In this document: positions 55,269-62,210 of the stretch, piece after piece
Position numbering within the stretch: the first letter of the stretch is position 1
How the letters are laid out: each line of letters begins with the position of its first letter
Assembly (NCBI GenBank): GCA_002842215.1
Contig: PHCC01000014.1
Span: 62,001-126,000 of the forward strand
Length of the DNA: 64,000 nucleotides
Source of the DNA: Betaproteobacteria bacterium HGW-Betaproteobacteria-9
GTDB lineage: Bacteria; Pseudomonadota; Gammaproteobacteria; Burkholderiales; Burkholderiaceae_C
Direction: 5' to 3'
Notes under the pieces: model-generated
What the model saw: only the letters and a program-made list of their open reading frames with translations
Told to the model about the DNA's origin: nothing
Database searches by the model: none
Position numbers and translations under genes: made by a program

Positions 55269-55745
55269 TCAGGGCGCGAGGTCAAGCGCGGTGCGCAGCT
55301 GCGCCTCGCTGCTGGCGTACTGGAAGTGGGTCACGCGCCCGGCTTCGAGGCCGATGAGGGTCACCGCATCGGTCTGGCGCGGCCAGCCCGCGAGCAGTGT
55401 TTCATCGAGCGATACGCCCACATCGAAAGGCTGTTCCCGCAACGAGGGCAAAGCAAAGGTGCGCGTGATGAGGCCGGGCATCTGGCTCATGTCGGCCAGG
55501 TAGACCGCGTGGCGGCTGGCCAGAAAGCCCTGGTGCTGCGGGCCGAGCACCGCCATCACCAGGTTCGAGGCCTTGCGACCGGCCGCGAACACCACGAGGC
55601 GCGTGCTGGCCGGCACCTGCCAGTCCTGGTCGTGCTGGTTCTTGAGGCGCAACGCCGGCAGGGGCCGCCCGGGTTCGATGGGGCCGGCGAGTGCGCCCAG
55701 GGGCAGCGCCACGGCCAGCGCCAGAGCGATGAGGGTCATTTTCAT
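55269..55745 (-). CDS. Secreted thioredoxin-fold-like protein without active cysteines
   Basis: The 158-residue product has a signal peptide (about 1-21). The mature part reads like a peroxiredoxin/YtfJ-type thioredoxin fold: PLPALRLKNQHDQDWQVPA, TRLVVFAAGRKASNLV at the position normally holding the active-site Cys, then LITRTFALP. The CXXC is absent, so it is probably not an oxidoreductase. Its ATG overlaps the hemoglobin stop by four bases, implying joint production. The role is unknown. Confidence 0.72.
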   Translation of the reverse strand: MKMTLIALALAVALPLGALAGPIEPGRPLPALRLKNQHDQDWQVPASTRLVVFAAGRKASNLVMAVLGPQHQGFLASRHAVYLADMSQMPGLITRTFALPSLREQPFDVGVSLDETLLAGWPRQTDAVTLIGLEAGRVTHFQYASSEAQLRTALDLAP

Positions 55746-56191
55746 GCGGCCACGCACTGCTGGCCTTGCGCCTGACCGTGGCCGCAACCGGCGCGGTCGC
55801 CGGTGTTGACCATGTGATCGGCCATTTGGGTGAAGGCGTTGAGCAGGCCGGCGCGCAGGTGCTCGTCGGCCACCTGTTCGGTCAGCGTGGTGCGCATGCA
55901 CAGCATCCACTCGTCGCGTTCGGTCGGCCCGATGGCGTAAGGCACGTGGCGCATGCGCAGGCGGGGGTGGCCTTTCTTTTCGGTGTACAGCGGCGGACCG
56001 CCGAACCAGCCCGAGAGAAACTCGAACAGGGCTTCATTCGCGCCGGCCAGGCTCTCGGGGTGGATGCGGCGCGCGGCATAGGCTTCGGGCAGCTCGTCCA
56101 TCAGTTCGTAGAAGCGGTCGACCAGGCGGTGGATGCCGTCGGCGCCACCGAGGGCGTCGTAGGGGGTGACAGCAGTAGCATTTGTAGGCAT
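55742..56191 (-). CDS. Group II truncated hemoglobin
   Basis: The 149-residue globin binds oxygen or nitric oxide. The tyrosine at B10 is Y28 (RFYELMDEL), the proximal His is in KGHPRLRMRH (H75 or H82), and W95 (DEWMLCM) corresponds to G8, the group II marker. YTEKKGHPRLRMRHVPY is diagnostic. A role in nitric oxide or oxygen management would suit the nearby cytochrome bd operon. ATG 56191 gives the family start. It is coupled to the next gene. Confidence 0.93.
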   Translation of the reverse strand: MPTNATAVTPYDALGGADGIHRLVDRFYELMDELPEAYAARRIHPESLAGANEALFEFLSGWFGGPPLYTEKKGHPRLRMRHVPYAIGPTERDEWMLCMRTTLTEQVADEHLRAGLLNAFTQMADHMVNTGDRAGCGHGQAQGQQCVAA

Positions 56192-56248
56192 GGGATTTCC
56201 TTTCAGTTTTTCATGGCATCGAAGTGCCACCCCCGACGCATGAAACAG

Positions 56249-56339
56249 CGCCACCCAGGGCACCGCCGGGCCGGCTTTGCCGGACGGCCAGTGCCGCCCC
56301 CTTGAGGGGGTCGCGCGAAGCGCGGCGGGGGTGTTTCAT
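56249..56339 (-). repeat. Stop-codon-linked stem-loop repeat, family B copy 2
   Basis: On the minus strand the element starts one base after the TAG stop of the symporter gene, with GATGAAACACCCCCGCCGCG. CCCCCTCAAGGGGG follows, and it ends in ACTGGCCGTCCGGCAAAGCC. It lies between co-oriented genes. The first 12 bases are shared with the copy at 58501. Confidence 0.85.
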
Positions 56340-56340
56340 C

Positions 56341-57339
56341 CTAGGCGGCTTTGGAAGCCGCGGGGGGTGGCGCCACGGGGGCGGCGCCAAAGAGCCGGTC
56401 GGTGAGCTTCACGTACCAGGCGGCGGCCTGCACCTGGACGATGTAGGCCAGCGCGATCAGCAGAGCGGCGTCTGCGCCCTGCTCGCCGAACACGCCCATG
56501 GCGATCGCCAGCGCGATCGAGAGGTTGCGCATGACGGTGCCGTAGACCAGGGCAATGGCGTCACCGCGCTGGAAGAAAGCCTTGCCGATCAGCGTGCTGA
56601 TGGCGAAGTTGAGCGCGTAGATCAGCACCAGCGGCAGCAGCAGGCTCGGCAGCAAGGCCGGGTGGGCGAAGATGTCCCGGGACTTGAGCGCCATGGACAC
56701 GAAGACGATACCCAGCACGCCCAGGGTGGAGATCGGTGGGAATTTGGGCTTGAGTTTCTGGTTGAAGTGCGCTTCGCCGTGTTTGCGTGTCAGCCAGCGC
56801 TGCGTGAGCGTGCCCAGCACCAGCGGCAGGAACACGATCAACGCGATCTGCCCGAACACCTGCAGCACGGGTATCTCGACCACCGCACCGAGCAGGGTCT
56901 TGAGGTAGATCGGCGCCAGCAGCGAGCCGGCGATCAGGCCGACCACGGTCATCTTCACCGCGGCGGGCACGTTGCCCTTGGCGAAGCCGGTCCAGGAGAT
57001 CGTCATGCCCGAGGTGGGCAGCAGGGCGGTCAGCAGCAGCGCCAGCCGCACCATGGGTTGGTAGGCGAAAAACAGCAGGCCCATGCCGTAGCCGATGGCG
57101 GGCATGAGCACGAAATTGACGGCCAGCGTCGTGCCCTGCAGCCGGTTGCCTCCGGGCTTGAGCAGGTCGCGCACGTTCATCGTGACCATCATGGGATAGA
57201 CCATGAGGAAGGTCAGCGGCAGGATGCCCCAGCGCAGGAAGGCCGGGTCGGCCACCTGCCCGAACAGCAGGCCCGCGAGCATGGCGATCGGGATGCTCCA
57301 GACCAGATTCTTCTGCGCCCAGTTGAGGACTTTCCACAT
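56341..57339 (-). CDS. BASS/ArsB-type membrane transporter, substrate unknown
   Basis: The 332-residue protein has ten or so hydrophobic helices and resembles the bile acid:sodium symporter/arsenical resistance superfamily, for example in YPMMVTMNVRDLLKPGG, LPTSGMTISWTGFAKGNVPAAVKM and GTVMRNLSIALAIAMG. The ACR3-type cysteine is not evident, so arsenite export is not supported. Given its neighbours, an organic or sulfur anion is possible. Start ATG 57339 has GAAGGAAAA upstream. Its stop abuts a repeat element. Confidence 0.78.
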   Translation of the reverse strand: MWKVLNWAQKNLVWSIPIAMLAGLLFGQVADPAFLRWGILPLTFLMVYPMMVTMNVRDLLKPGGNRLQGTTLAVNFVLMPAIGYGMGLLFFAYQPMVRLALLLTALLPTSGMTISWTGFAKGNVPAAVKMTVVGLIAGSLLAPIYLKTLLGAVVEIPVLQVFGQIALIVFLPLVLGTLTQRWLTRKHGEAHFNQKLKPKFPPISTLGVLGIVFVSMALKSRDIFAHPALLPSLLLPLVLIYALNFAISTLIGKAFFQRGDAIALVYGTVMRNLSIALAIAMGVFGEQGADAALLIALAYIVQVQAAAWYVKLTDRLFGAAPVAPPPAASKAA

Positions 57340-57361
57340 GATCGTTTTCCTTCGCAACCGC

Positions 57362-57751
57362 TCAAACGTTGCGTAAAGCCAGGGCCCAGGCCTGCATGGC
57401 GTCGTTGGCGGGCTTCATGGGCGCGTCCATGAAGCTGATGACGAAATGCTCGCCCAGGTCGGCGATGCCGATGGAGCGCGGGCGCACGGCCAGCACCTGC
57501 GGGTTGGGCAGCGCGTGGCCGAAGCAGAACACCACGTTGACCGCCGCCTGGATGCCGGGCCCGATGTCGCCGCCGATGGCCTGGGTGTGGGCCAGGTGGT
57601 CGAAGGTGGCGATGTAGCTCACGCGCGGCGCCGCGGCGATACAGGCCCTGAAGTAGTCGGCGATGGCGCCCACGGTGGTGTAGGTCGTCTCGGACTTGGC
57701 GATGTCCACCACGGTGATGGGGTACTTCTCCTGGAAATGCAGTTGCTTCAT
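57362..57751 (-). CDS. Conserved protein of unknown function (about 130 residues)
   Basis: I cannot assign a family with confidence. The 129-residue protein is soluble, begins MKQLHFQEKYPITVVDIAKSE and has no signal peptide. One striking segment is AAVNVVFCFGHALPNPQVLAVRPRSIG, quoted here only in part; it is hydrophobic with a Cys and His. Length and evenly spread hydrophobicity suggest a compact alpha/beta domain. CGGAG precedes the ATG. It lies between a transporter and a metallo-beta-lactamase-fold gene and probably works with one of them. Confidence 0.7.
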   Translation of the reverse strand: MKQLHFQEKYPITVVDIAKSETTYTTVGAIADYFRACIAAAPRVSYIATFDHLAHTQAIGGDIGPGIQAAVNVVFCFGHALPNPQVLAVRPRSIGIADLGEHFVISFMDAPMKPANDAMQAWALALRNV

Positions 57752-57796
57752 GAAAACTCCGGATAAAAAAAGGAAGACAGAGGGATTGCCGCCCGT

Positions 57797-58450
57797 TCAG
57801 GCGGATGGGGTGTTGTGGCCGGGTGCCGCGGCTGCGTGCGCCGGCAACGCGGCGACACGGGCCAGGAAGGCGTCGCGCGTCTGCCGGGCAAAGAAGGGGT
57901 GCCAGCGGCGCTGCTCCAGCACCGTGCTCACGGCGCGCGCGCGCTGCTCATGACCGGCGAACAGCAGGGTCTCGTCGGGCAGGGTGAAGAGGCGCAGGTT
58001 GATGCTGTCCCACAGCGCGGCGGGGTCTGCCGGGTTCGGCTGGTGCGGGCAGGCGTCCACGGCGAGCAGGCCGCCGCAGAACACACGGTCGCGCCAAGCA
58101 AAACTCAGGCAGCCGGCGGTGTGACCGGGCGTGGTGATCACGCGCAGGCTCTCGTGCCCCACGGGCAGGCGCTCGCCATCGGCCACCGCGTGCGTGCCCT
58201 CGCGGGCTTCGCCCTGCACCACGGGTGCGCCCAGGCTGCGCAGGCGTTCGAGCTCGTGGGTCAGCAGGTGGTCGTGCTGGTGGGTGCGCAGCACCCAGCG
58301 CAGGCGCAGGTCGCGCTCACCCAGCAGCGCCTGCAACACCGGCAGATCGCGGCCGCGCGGATCGACCACGACCGCCTCGCGCGCGTCGTTGTCGGCCAGC
58401 ACATAGCTCAGCTCGCCGCTGCGTTCGTCGTGCAGGATACGGAACAACAT
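57797..58450 (-). CDS. ETHE1-like metallo-beta-lactamase-fold protein with altered metal site
   Basis: The 217-residue protein resembles the persulfide dioxygenase ETHE1, notably in the stretch containing DPAALWDSI and LFTLPDETLLF followed by GH at H167. However the metal motif is HQHDH at 57-61, one residue shorter than the usual HxHxDH, and the FTGD aspartate is replaced by Gly (FCGG, G127). H110 (TPGH) is kept. It may be inactive, bind metal differently, or use D132. GAGGAAAA precedes ATG 58450. A repeat element lies upstream. Confidence 0.8.
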   Translation of the reverse strand: MLFRILHDERSGELSYVLADNDAREAVVVDPRGRDLPVLQALLGERDLRLRWVLRTHQHDHLLTHELERLRSLGAPVVQGEAREGTHAVADGERLPVGHESLRVITTPGHTAGCLSFAWRDRVFCGGLLAVDACPHQPNPADPAALWDSINLRLFTLPDETLLFAGHEQRARAVSTVLEQRRWHPFFARQTRDAFLARVAALPAHAAAAPGHNTPSA

Positions 58451-58500
58451 GTCAGTTTTCCTCGGCGCCGGAGCGCCGCCCGCGGCGCATGTCACAACGC

Positions 58501-58593
58501 CACCCAAAGGCACCGCCGGGCCGCCTTTGCCGGACGGCCAGTGTCGCCCCCCTTGAGGGGGGTGACGCGAAGCGGCGCGGGGGGTGTTTCATC
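58501..58593 (-). repeat. Stop-codon-linked stem-loop repeat, family B copy 3
   Basis: On the minus strand the TAG stop of ybgE is followed at once by GATGAAACACCCCCCGCGCC, then CCCCCCTCAAGGGGGG and CTGGCCGTCCGGCAAAGG. Stop and first 12 bases match the copy at 56249, so two unrelated genes end in the same junction. Confidence 0.85.
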
Positions 58594-58908
58594 CTAGACC
58601 CCCCAGCGCAACCACGTCGCCAGCAACAGGCCGGTGGCGCAGGCCCAGCCGGAGAACAGCCAGCGCCAACCGAACCAGCGCGGCACAAAACCGACGCCGC
58701 GCACCAGCCCGGCGCTCATGGCCCAGAACAGGGCCATGGCCAGGCCGTGGTCGGCCTGGCCGCTGGCATCGGCGAACAGCAGCGGGTAGATGCTGCCCAC
58801 GAGCATGATGGCCAGCGCGGCCAGCAGGCTGGGGAAGTGCACGCGGCTGGTCACCGGCTCGGGCGCCGCGCTCAGCGGTCCCGTGGCGGGAGCGGGGGCC
58901 GGCGTCAT
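58594..58908 (-). CDS. ybgE: Cytochrome bd operon protein YbgE
   Basis: The 104-residue membrane protein has three hydrophobic segments. WAMSAGLVRGVGFVPRWFGW aligns with the conserved block of E. coli YbgE. An N-terminal Ala/Pro-rich tail of about 20 residues is extra. Its start overlaps the cydX stop by four bases. YbgE is thought to assist the cytochrome bd oxidase, but its exact role is not known. Confidence 0.82.
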   Translation of the reverse strand: MTPAPAPATGPLSAAPEPVTSRVHFPSLLAALAIMLVGSIYPLLFADASGQADHGLAMALFWAMSAGLVRGVGFVPRWFGWRWLFSGWACATGLLLATWLRWGV

Positions 58909-59021
58909 GCGTCGCCGCCTTTCGACAGCGCGCGGGCCTGCTCGTGTTCACCCCACATGGCGTTGAGGATGGCGAGCAACACCGCAAAACCGACACCGAG
59001 CATCCAGGCGAAGTACCACAT
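58905..59021 (-). CDS. cydX: Cytochrome bd accessory subunit CydX
   Basis: The 38-residue protein begins MWYFAWMLG, the CydX/CbdX signature, followed by one membrane helix and a short polar tail. AAAGGAG lies upstream. CydX binds CydA and stabilises the haem b595/d site. It normally follows cydB, but here it is separated from it by three genes for a multiheme cytochrome, a cytochrome b and a Rieske protein. Its stop overlaps the ybgE start. Confidence 0.95.
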   Translation of the reverse strand: MWYFAWMLGVGFAVLLAILNAMWGEHEQARALSKGGDA

Positions 59022-59040
59022 CGTGTTCTCCTTTGAAAAA

Positions 59041-59655
59041 TCAGGCGGCGCCGCTGTCGTCCTCGCCGATCAGCAGGCTGCCGTCGGCGAGGTATTTGTG
59101 CGGCGGCACAACCAGGTTGGTGGGCGCGGGCTTGTTCCTGAAAACGCGGCCCGCGAAGTCGAAGGTGGAGCCGTGGCAGGGGCAGAAGAAGCCGCCTTTC
59201 CAGTCGGCCGGCACGCTGGGGTTGGCCGTGCCTTGCGGCAGGGTCACGGGCGAACAACCCAGGTGGGTGCAGATGCCCACCGTCACGAACACCTCGGGCT
59301 TGATGGAGCGGTGGGTGTTGGTGGCGTAGTCGGGCTGCTGCTCTTTCTCGGAGGCCGGGTCGGCCAGGTCGGTGCTGCCCTCCAGGCTGGCGAGCATCGC
59401 CGGCGTGCGGCGCAACACCCACACCGGCTGGCCACGCCATTCGACGGTTTTCAGCTCACCGGGTTCGACGACCGAGGGGTCCATGGTCACAGCCGCGCCC
59501 TGCGCCTTCGCGCGCTCGCTGGGAGCGAAGCTGGACACGAAGGGCACCGCGACAGCAGCGGTGGCCGCCACACCCATGGCGCTGGTGGTCAGCAGCCAGG
59601 TGCGGCGCTCCGGGTCCATGCCGGACTCGGGTGGCAGGGGCAATGCGTGTGACAT
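59041..59655 (-). CDS. Rieske iron-sulfur protein, bc1-type
   Basis: The 204-residue protein has the N-terminal anchor of bc1 Rieske proteins (about 17-42) with a twin-arginine pair (ERRTWLL). The 2Fe-2S site is CTHLGC (C129, H131) and CPCHGS (C158, H161), with the C134-C160 disulfide. Length and the FFCPCHGSTFD block are normal. It usually pairs with cytochromes b and c1 of the bc1 complex, but neither is here. Instead it follows a four-helix cytochrome b and an octaheme cytochrome. GAGGAG precedes ATG 59655. Confidence 0.94.
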   Translation of the reverse strand: MSHALPLPPESGMDPERRTWLLTTSAMGVAATAAVAVPFVSSFAPSERAKAQGAAVTMDPSVVEPGELKTVEWRGQPVWVLRRTPAMLASLEGSTDLADPASEKEQQPDYATNTHRSIKPEVFVTVGICTHLGCSPVTLPQGTANPSVPADWKGGFFCPCHGSTFDFAGRVFRNKPAPTNLVVPPHKYLADGSLLIGEDDSGAA

Positions 59656-59665
59656 GGAGAACTCC

Positions 59666-60364
59666 TCAATGGCCTTGCGGCGGAGCGGACGGTGTGTCCG
59701 CGGAATGGGCGTCGTCGTGCAGCTCTTCCCAGCCCGTCACCATGGACTTGATGTGCGCGGTGGGGGTGTGGCCGGTGGTGGTCAGGTAGACGTGCACGAT
59801 GAAGAAGGTGAGCATCAGGAAAGCACCCGCCGTGTGCGCCCAGGCCACCCATTCGAGCGTGAGCCACTGGTCGATGCCGAGCGAGGGCCAGAAGGCTCGG
59901 AACAGGTAGAGCAGGCCCGAACCCCAGATCAACGGCGAGATCATGGCCAGCAGACCGAGGTAGGCCAGGCGCTGCAGCGGGTTGTGCTTCTTCTGCACCG
60001 TCTTGTGGAACGGGTTCGGCTCGCCGCGGAACATGCCCCAGCTGTAGTAGGTCGCCATCGCCATCACCCGCTTGTGCGTCGGCAGGTACTGGCGCCATTC
60101 ACCGGTGGTGAACTGCCAGAAGATGGTGAAGGCCCAGAGCGTGAGCAGCAGCCAGGCGGCCAGGGTGTGCAGGCGCACCGCGGGCTCGAAGCCCAGCAGC
60201 GTGTAGCTGCCGTGTACCTCGAAGCCGCTGATCAGCATGGCGACGATCAGCAGCGCCTGCGACCAGTGCCAGAAGCGCTCGTAGCGCTTGTAGATGTAGA
60301 TGCGGGCGGGGGTGTGGCCGGCCGCGTCAGCGACGCGGGCCACAGAGGCGGTGGTCTCAGACAT
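59666..60364 (-). CDS. Cytochrome b, formate dehydrogenase gamma-like
   Basis: The 232-residue inner-membrane protein has four helices with histidines at H33, H66, H177 and H191, arranged to bind two b haems as in FdnI and HydC-type subunits. ERFWHWSQALLIV and AWAHTAGAFLMLTFFIVHVYL are the typical haem helices. It would exchange electrons between the quinone pool and the octaheme protein. Its ATG lies eight bases inside the end of the octaheme gene, so expression is coupled. Confidence 0.9.
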   Translation of the reverse strand: MSETTASVARVADAAGHTPARIYIYKRYERFWHWSQALLIVAMLISGFEVHGSYTLLGFEPAVRLHTLAAWLLLTLWAFTIFWQFTTGEWRQYLPTHKRVMAMATYYSWGMFRGEPNPFHKTVQKKHNPLQRLAYLGLLAMISPLIWGSGLLYLFRAFWPSLGIDQWLTLEWVAWAHTAGAFLMLTFFIVHVYLTTTGHTPTAHIKSMVTGWEELHDDAHSADTPSAPPQGH

Positions 60365-62078
60365 GGCGGTTCTCCTGGTTTTTGCGACGACGGGTCAGCA
60401 AGCGGGCTGCGGTGTGCAGCAGCACGCCAGCGACGGCGCCCACCACGGCGAGCCAGCCGAAGCGGTCGATCCAGGGCTGGCTGTCGCGCCCGGGCAGGTA
60501 AACGCCGGGCAGGTCACCCAGGCGGCTCTTCGTCGGGCCGGTGTGGCACGAGGCGCAAGCCACGGCGTTTTTGGAAGGCGCCACCATGTGGGTGATGGGC
60601 CAGAGCATCTCGGTCCTCACGAAATCGTGTTGACCGCTGTAGGGCTGACCGGTGGCGGTCGCCCCGGCGGTGAGTGCCTTGTCCCAGTCGAAGTTGAACC
60701 AGAACGCCGTGTCGTCGGGCACTGCCGTGTGCGGCACCAGCAGTTGCAAATGCACCTTGTCGTAGGGCTGCTTGCCCTCGAAACGCTTGACCGGCCAGAT
60801 ACGCGCCTTCGGATCGTCGGGGCTGCCCATGAAGCTGTTGATCTTGAGCACCTGGGTCGGGTCGATCTTCATGTCCTGCGTGGTGTAGTTCACCTGCCCG
60901 TTGAACCACAGGTACTCGGGCACCACCTTTTCCGCGAGCTTGAAGTCGCCCTTCTTGCTGTCGTAGATGACGTGGCCGTGCTCGTCCTTCTTCTGGATCG
61001 GCTTGCCTTCGGGCGTGAGCTGGCCGGCGGTGGACCAGTCCCAGGCCATCTTGGTGGCCACACCGCCGCGCGCGAACTCGGGGATGTGGCAGCTCTGGCA
61101 GGCGAGCTTGTTGGTGTGGTTGTTGAGCAGCTCCACGCTCAGCGAGGGCTGCTTGTGCGGCTTGTCACCGTGGCAGCTCTGGCAGGTGGCGGCGTTGCGG
61201 CCGGCGTGCACCGTGTCGCCGCGCAGCATCGGGCCGTGCGGGTCGGAGGCGGTCATGCTGATGCGGCTGCCGGCGATCTGGTGGCCGTCGGACTGGTGGC
61301 AGGTGGCACAGGTGAAACCGGCGCCACCGCTGGCTTTGCTCGCCAGGTGCACGTCGAGCTCCTTGCTGGCCTTGTTGAGCGAGGAGTCGAGGTCGCCGTG
61401 TTTCACGCCGTCACCGCCGCCGCCGTTGTAGTGGCAGGTGCCGCAGTTGGCCGTGCTGGTCTTGCCCACATGTTTGGCCACCAGGGCCAGGTCCACCGGG
61501 TCGATGAACTTGCCCGACCCCGGCGGCAGCTCGGTGCGCTCGGTGGGCACCTCGCCGGCCATGCCCGCGGGCTTCTTGTAGCCGCCGCTGTTGTGGCAGA
61601 CCAGGCAGTCCACCTTGCTCTCGTTGTGGAAGTCGAACTTGTCGTCCTTCCAGCCGTAGCCCACATGACAGGACTGGCAGAAGGCTTCGTTGGAGCGGTC
61701 GCCGATGCAGAAGCTGTTGAGCATGGTCTTCTTGCCCAGCTTCTGCCCGGTGTCGGGGTTGGTGTACTCCCAGGTCCAGTGGCGCGTGCCCATGACCTGT
61801 TTGCCGGCTTCGGTGTGGCAGCTCAGACAGGCCTTGGTAACTTCGGAGCCGCTCGCGAACGGGCCCTGCAGTTCCTTGAACTTGCTGTGGTCGGCGGTGG
61901 ATTTGTTTTTGGTCGGTGCGGCGGCCAGGGCCGCAGCCACGCCCGGTGGGGCGTCGGTCGGCGCGGCCGTGGCGCCCGCCAGGGGGGCGGCCAATACCAG
62001 CGCCAGCCAGGCGACCAGCGCGCGCCATCGGCTCGGGCGCTGTCGCGGTGGGGGATGGGGATGCCTGTTGTGGGTCAT
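60357..62078 (-). CDS. Octaheme tetrathionate reductase-family cytochrome c
   Basis: The 573-residue protein has an N-terminal signal (about 20-40) and eight CXXCH haem sites, with Cys-His spans at 84-88, 134-138, 158-162, 212-216, 257-261, 299-303, 327-331 and 508-512. The long gap before the last haem, and the C-terminal membrane anchor (about 541-560), fit the octaheme tetrathionate reductase (OTR) family. Shewanella OTR reduces tetrathionate and also nitrite and hydroxylamine in vitro. The natural substrate here is unknown. A candidate operator lies upstream, within the cydB-OTR gap. Confidence 0.92.
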   Translation of the reverse strand: MTHNRHPHPPPRQRPSRWRALVAWLALVLAAPLAGATAAPTDAPPGVAAALAAAPTKNKSTADHSKFKELQGPFASGSEVTKACLSCHTEAGKQVMGTRHWTWEYTNPDTGQKLGKKTMLNSFCIGDRSNEAFCQSCHVGYGWKDDKFDFHNESKVDCLVCHNSGGYKKPAGMAGEVPTERTELPPGSGKFIDPVDLALVAKHVGKTSTANCGTCHYNGGGGDGVKHGDLDSSLNKASKELDVHLASKASGGAGFTCATCHQSDGHQIAGSRISMTASDPHGPMLRGDTVHAGRNAATCQSCHGDKPHKQPSLSVELLNNHTNKLACQSCHIPEFARGGVATKMAWDWSTAGQLTPEGKPIQKKDEHGHVIYDSKKGDFKLAEKVVPEYLWFNGQVNYTTQDMKIDPTQVLKINSFMGSPDDPKARIWPVKRFEGKQPYDKVHLQLLVPHTAVPDDTAFWFNFDWDKALTAGATATGQPYSGQHDFVRTEMLWPITHMVAPSKNAVACASCHTGPTKSRLGDLPGVYLPGRDSQPWIDRFGWLAVVGAVAGVLLHTAARLLTRRRKNQENRHV

Positions 62079-62165
62079 GCTTTGTCTCCAGCTCGTTGGG
62101 GGAATGGAATCGAACGGATGGCGAGTCTCACTGGCGTGTCTGCGAGCTGTCTTTGCGTTCTATCA

Positions 62166-62181
62166 ATACCAGTATGGGTAT
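62166..62181 (+). promoter_or_regulatory. ATAC-N8-GTAT palindrome before the octaheme gene
   Basis: ATACCAGTATGGGTAT lies in the 132-bp cydB-octaheme gap, 88-103 bp upstream of the octaheme start. Its minus-strand form ATACCCATACTGGTAT is nearly symmetric and recalls the inverted repeats bound by CsoR/CstR-family sensors. This could give the octaheme module a promoter separate from cydAB. Confidence 0.42.
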
Positions 62182-62210
62182 ACAAATTCCCTTGCGCGGG
62201 CGCAAAAAGC

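Noticed and set aside
56341..57339. Arsenite exporter ACR3 assignment
   Set aside because: The conserved cysteine motif of ACR3 is not found and no arsR or arsC gene is nearby, so only the superfamily is given.
57797..58450. Interpreting the unusual metal motif as a frameshift
   Set aside because: The reading frame is intact before and after the motif and the difference is exactly one codon, so a frameshift does not explain it.
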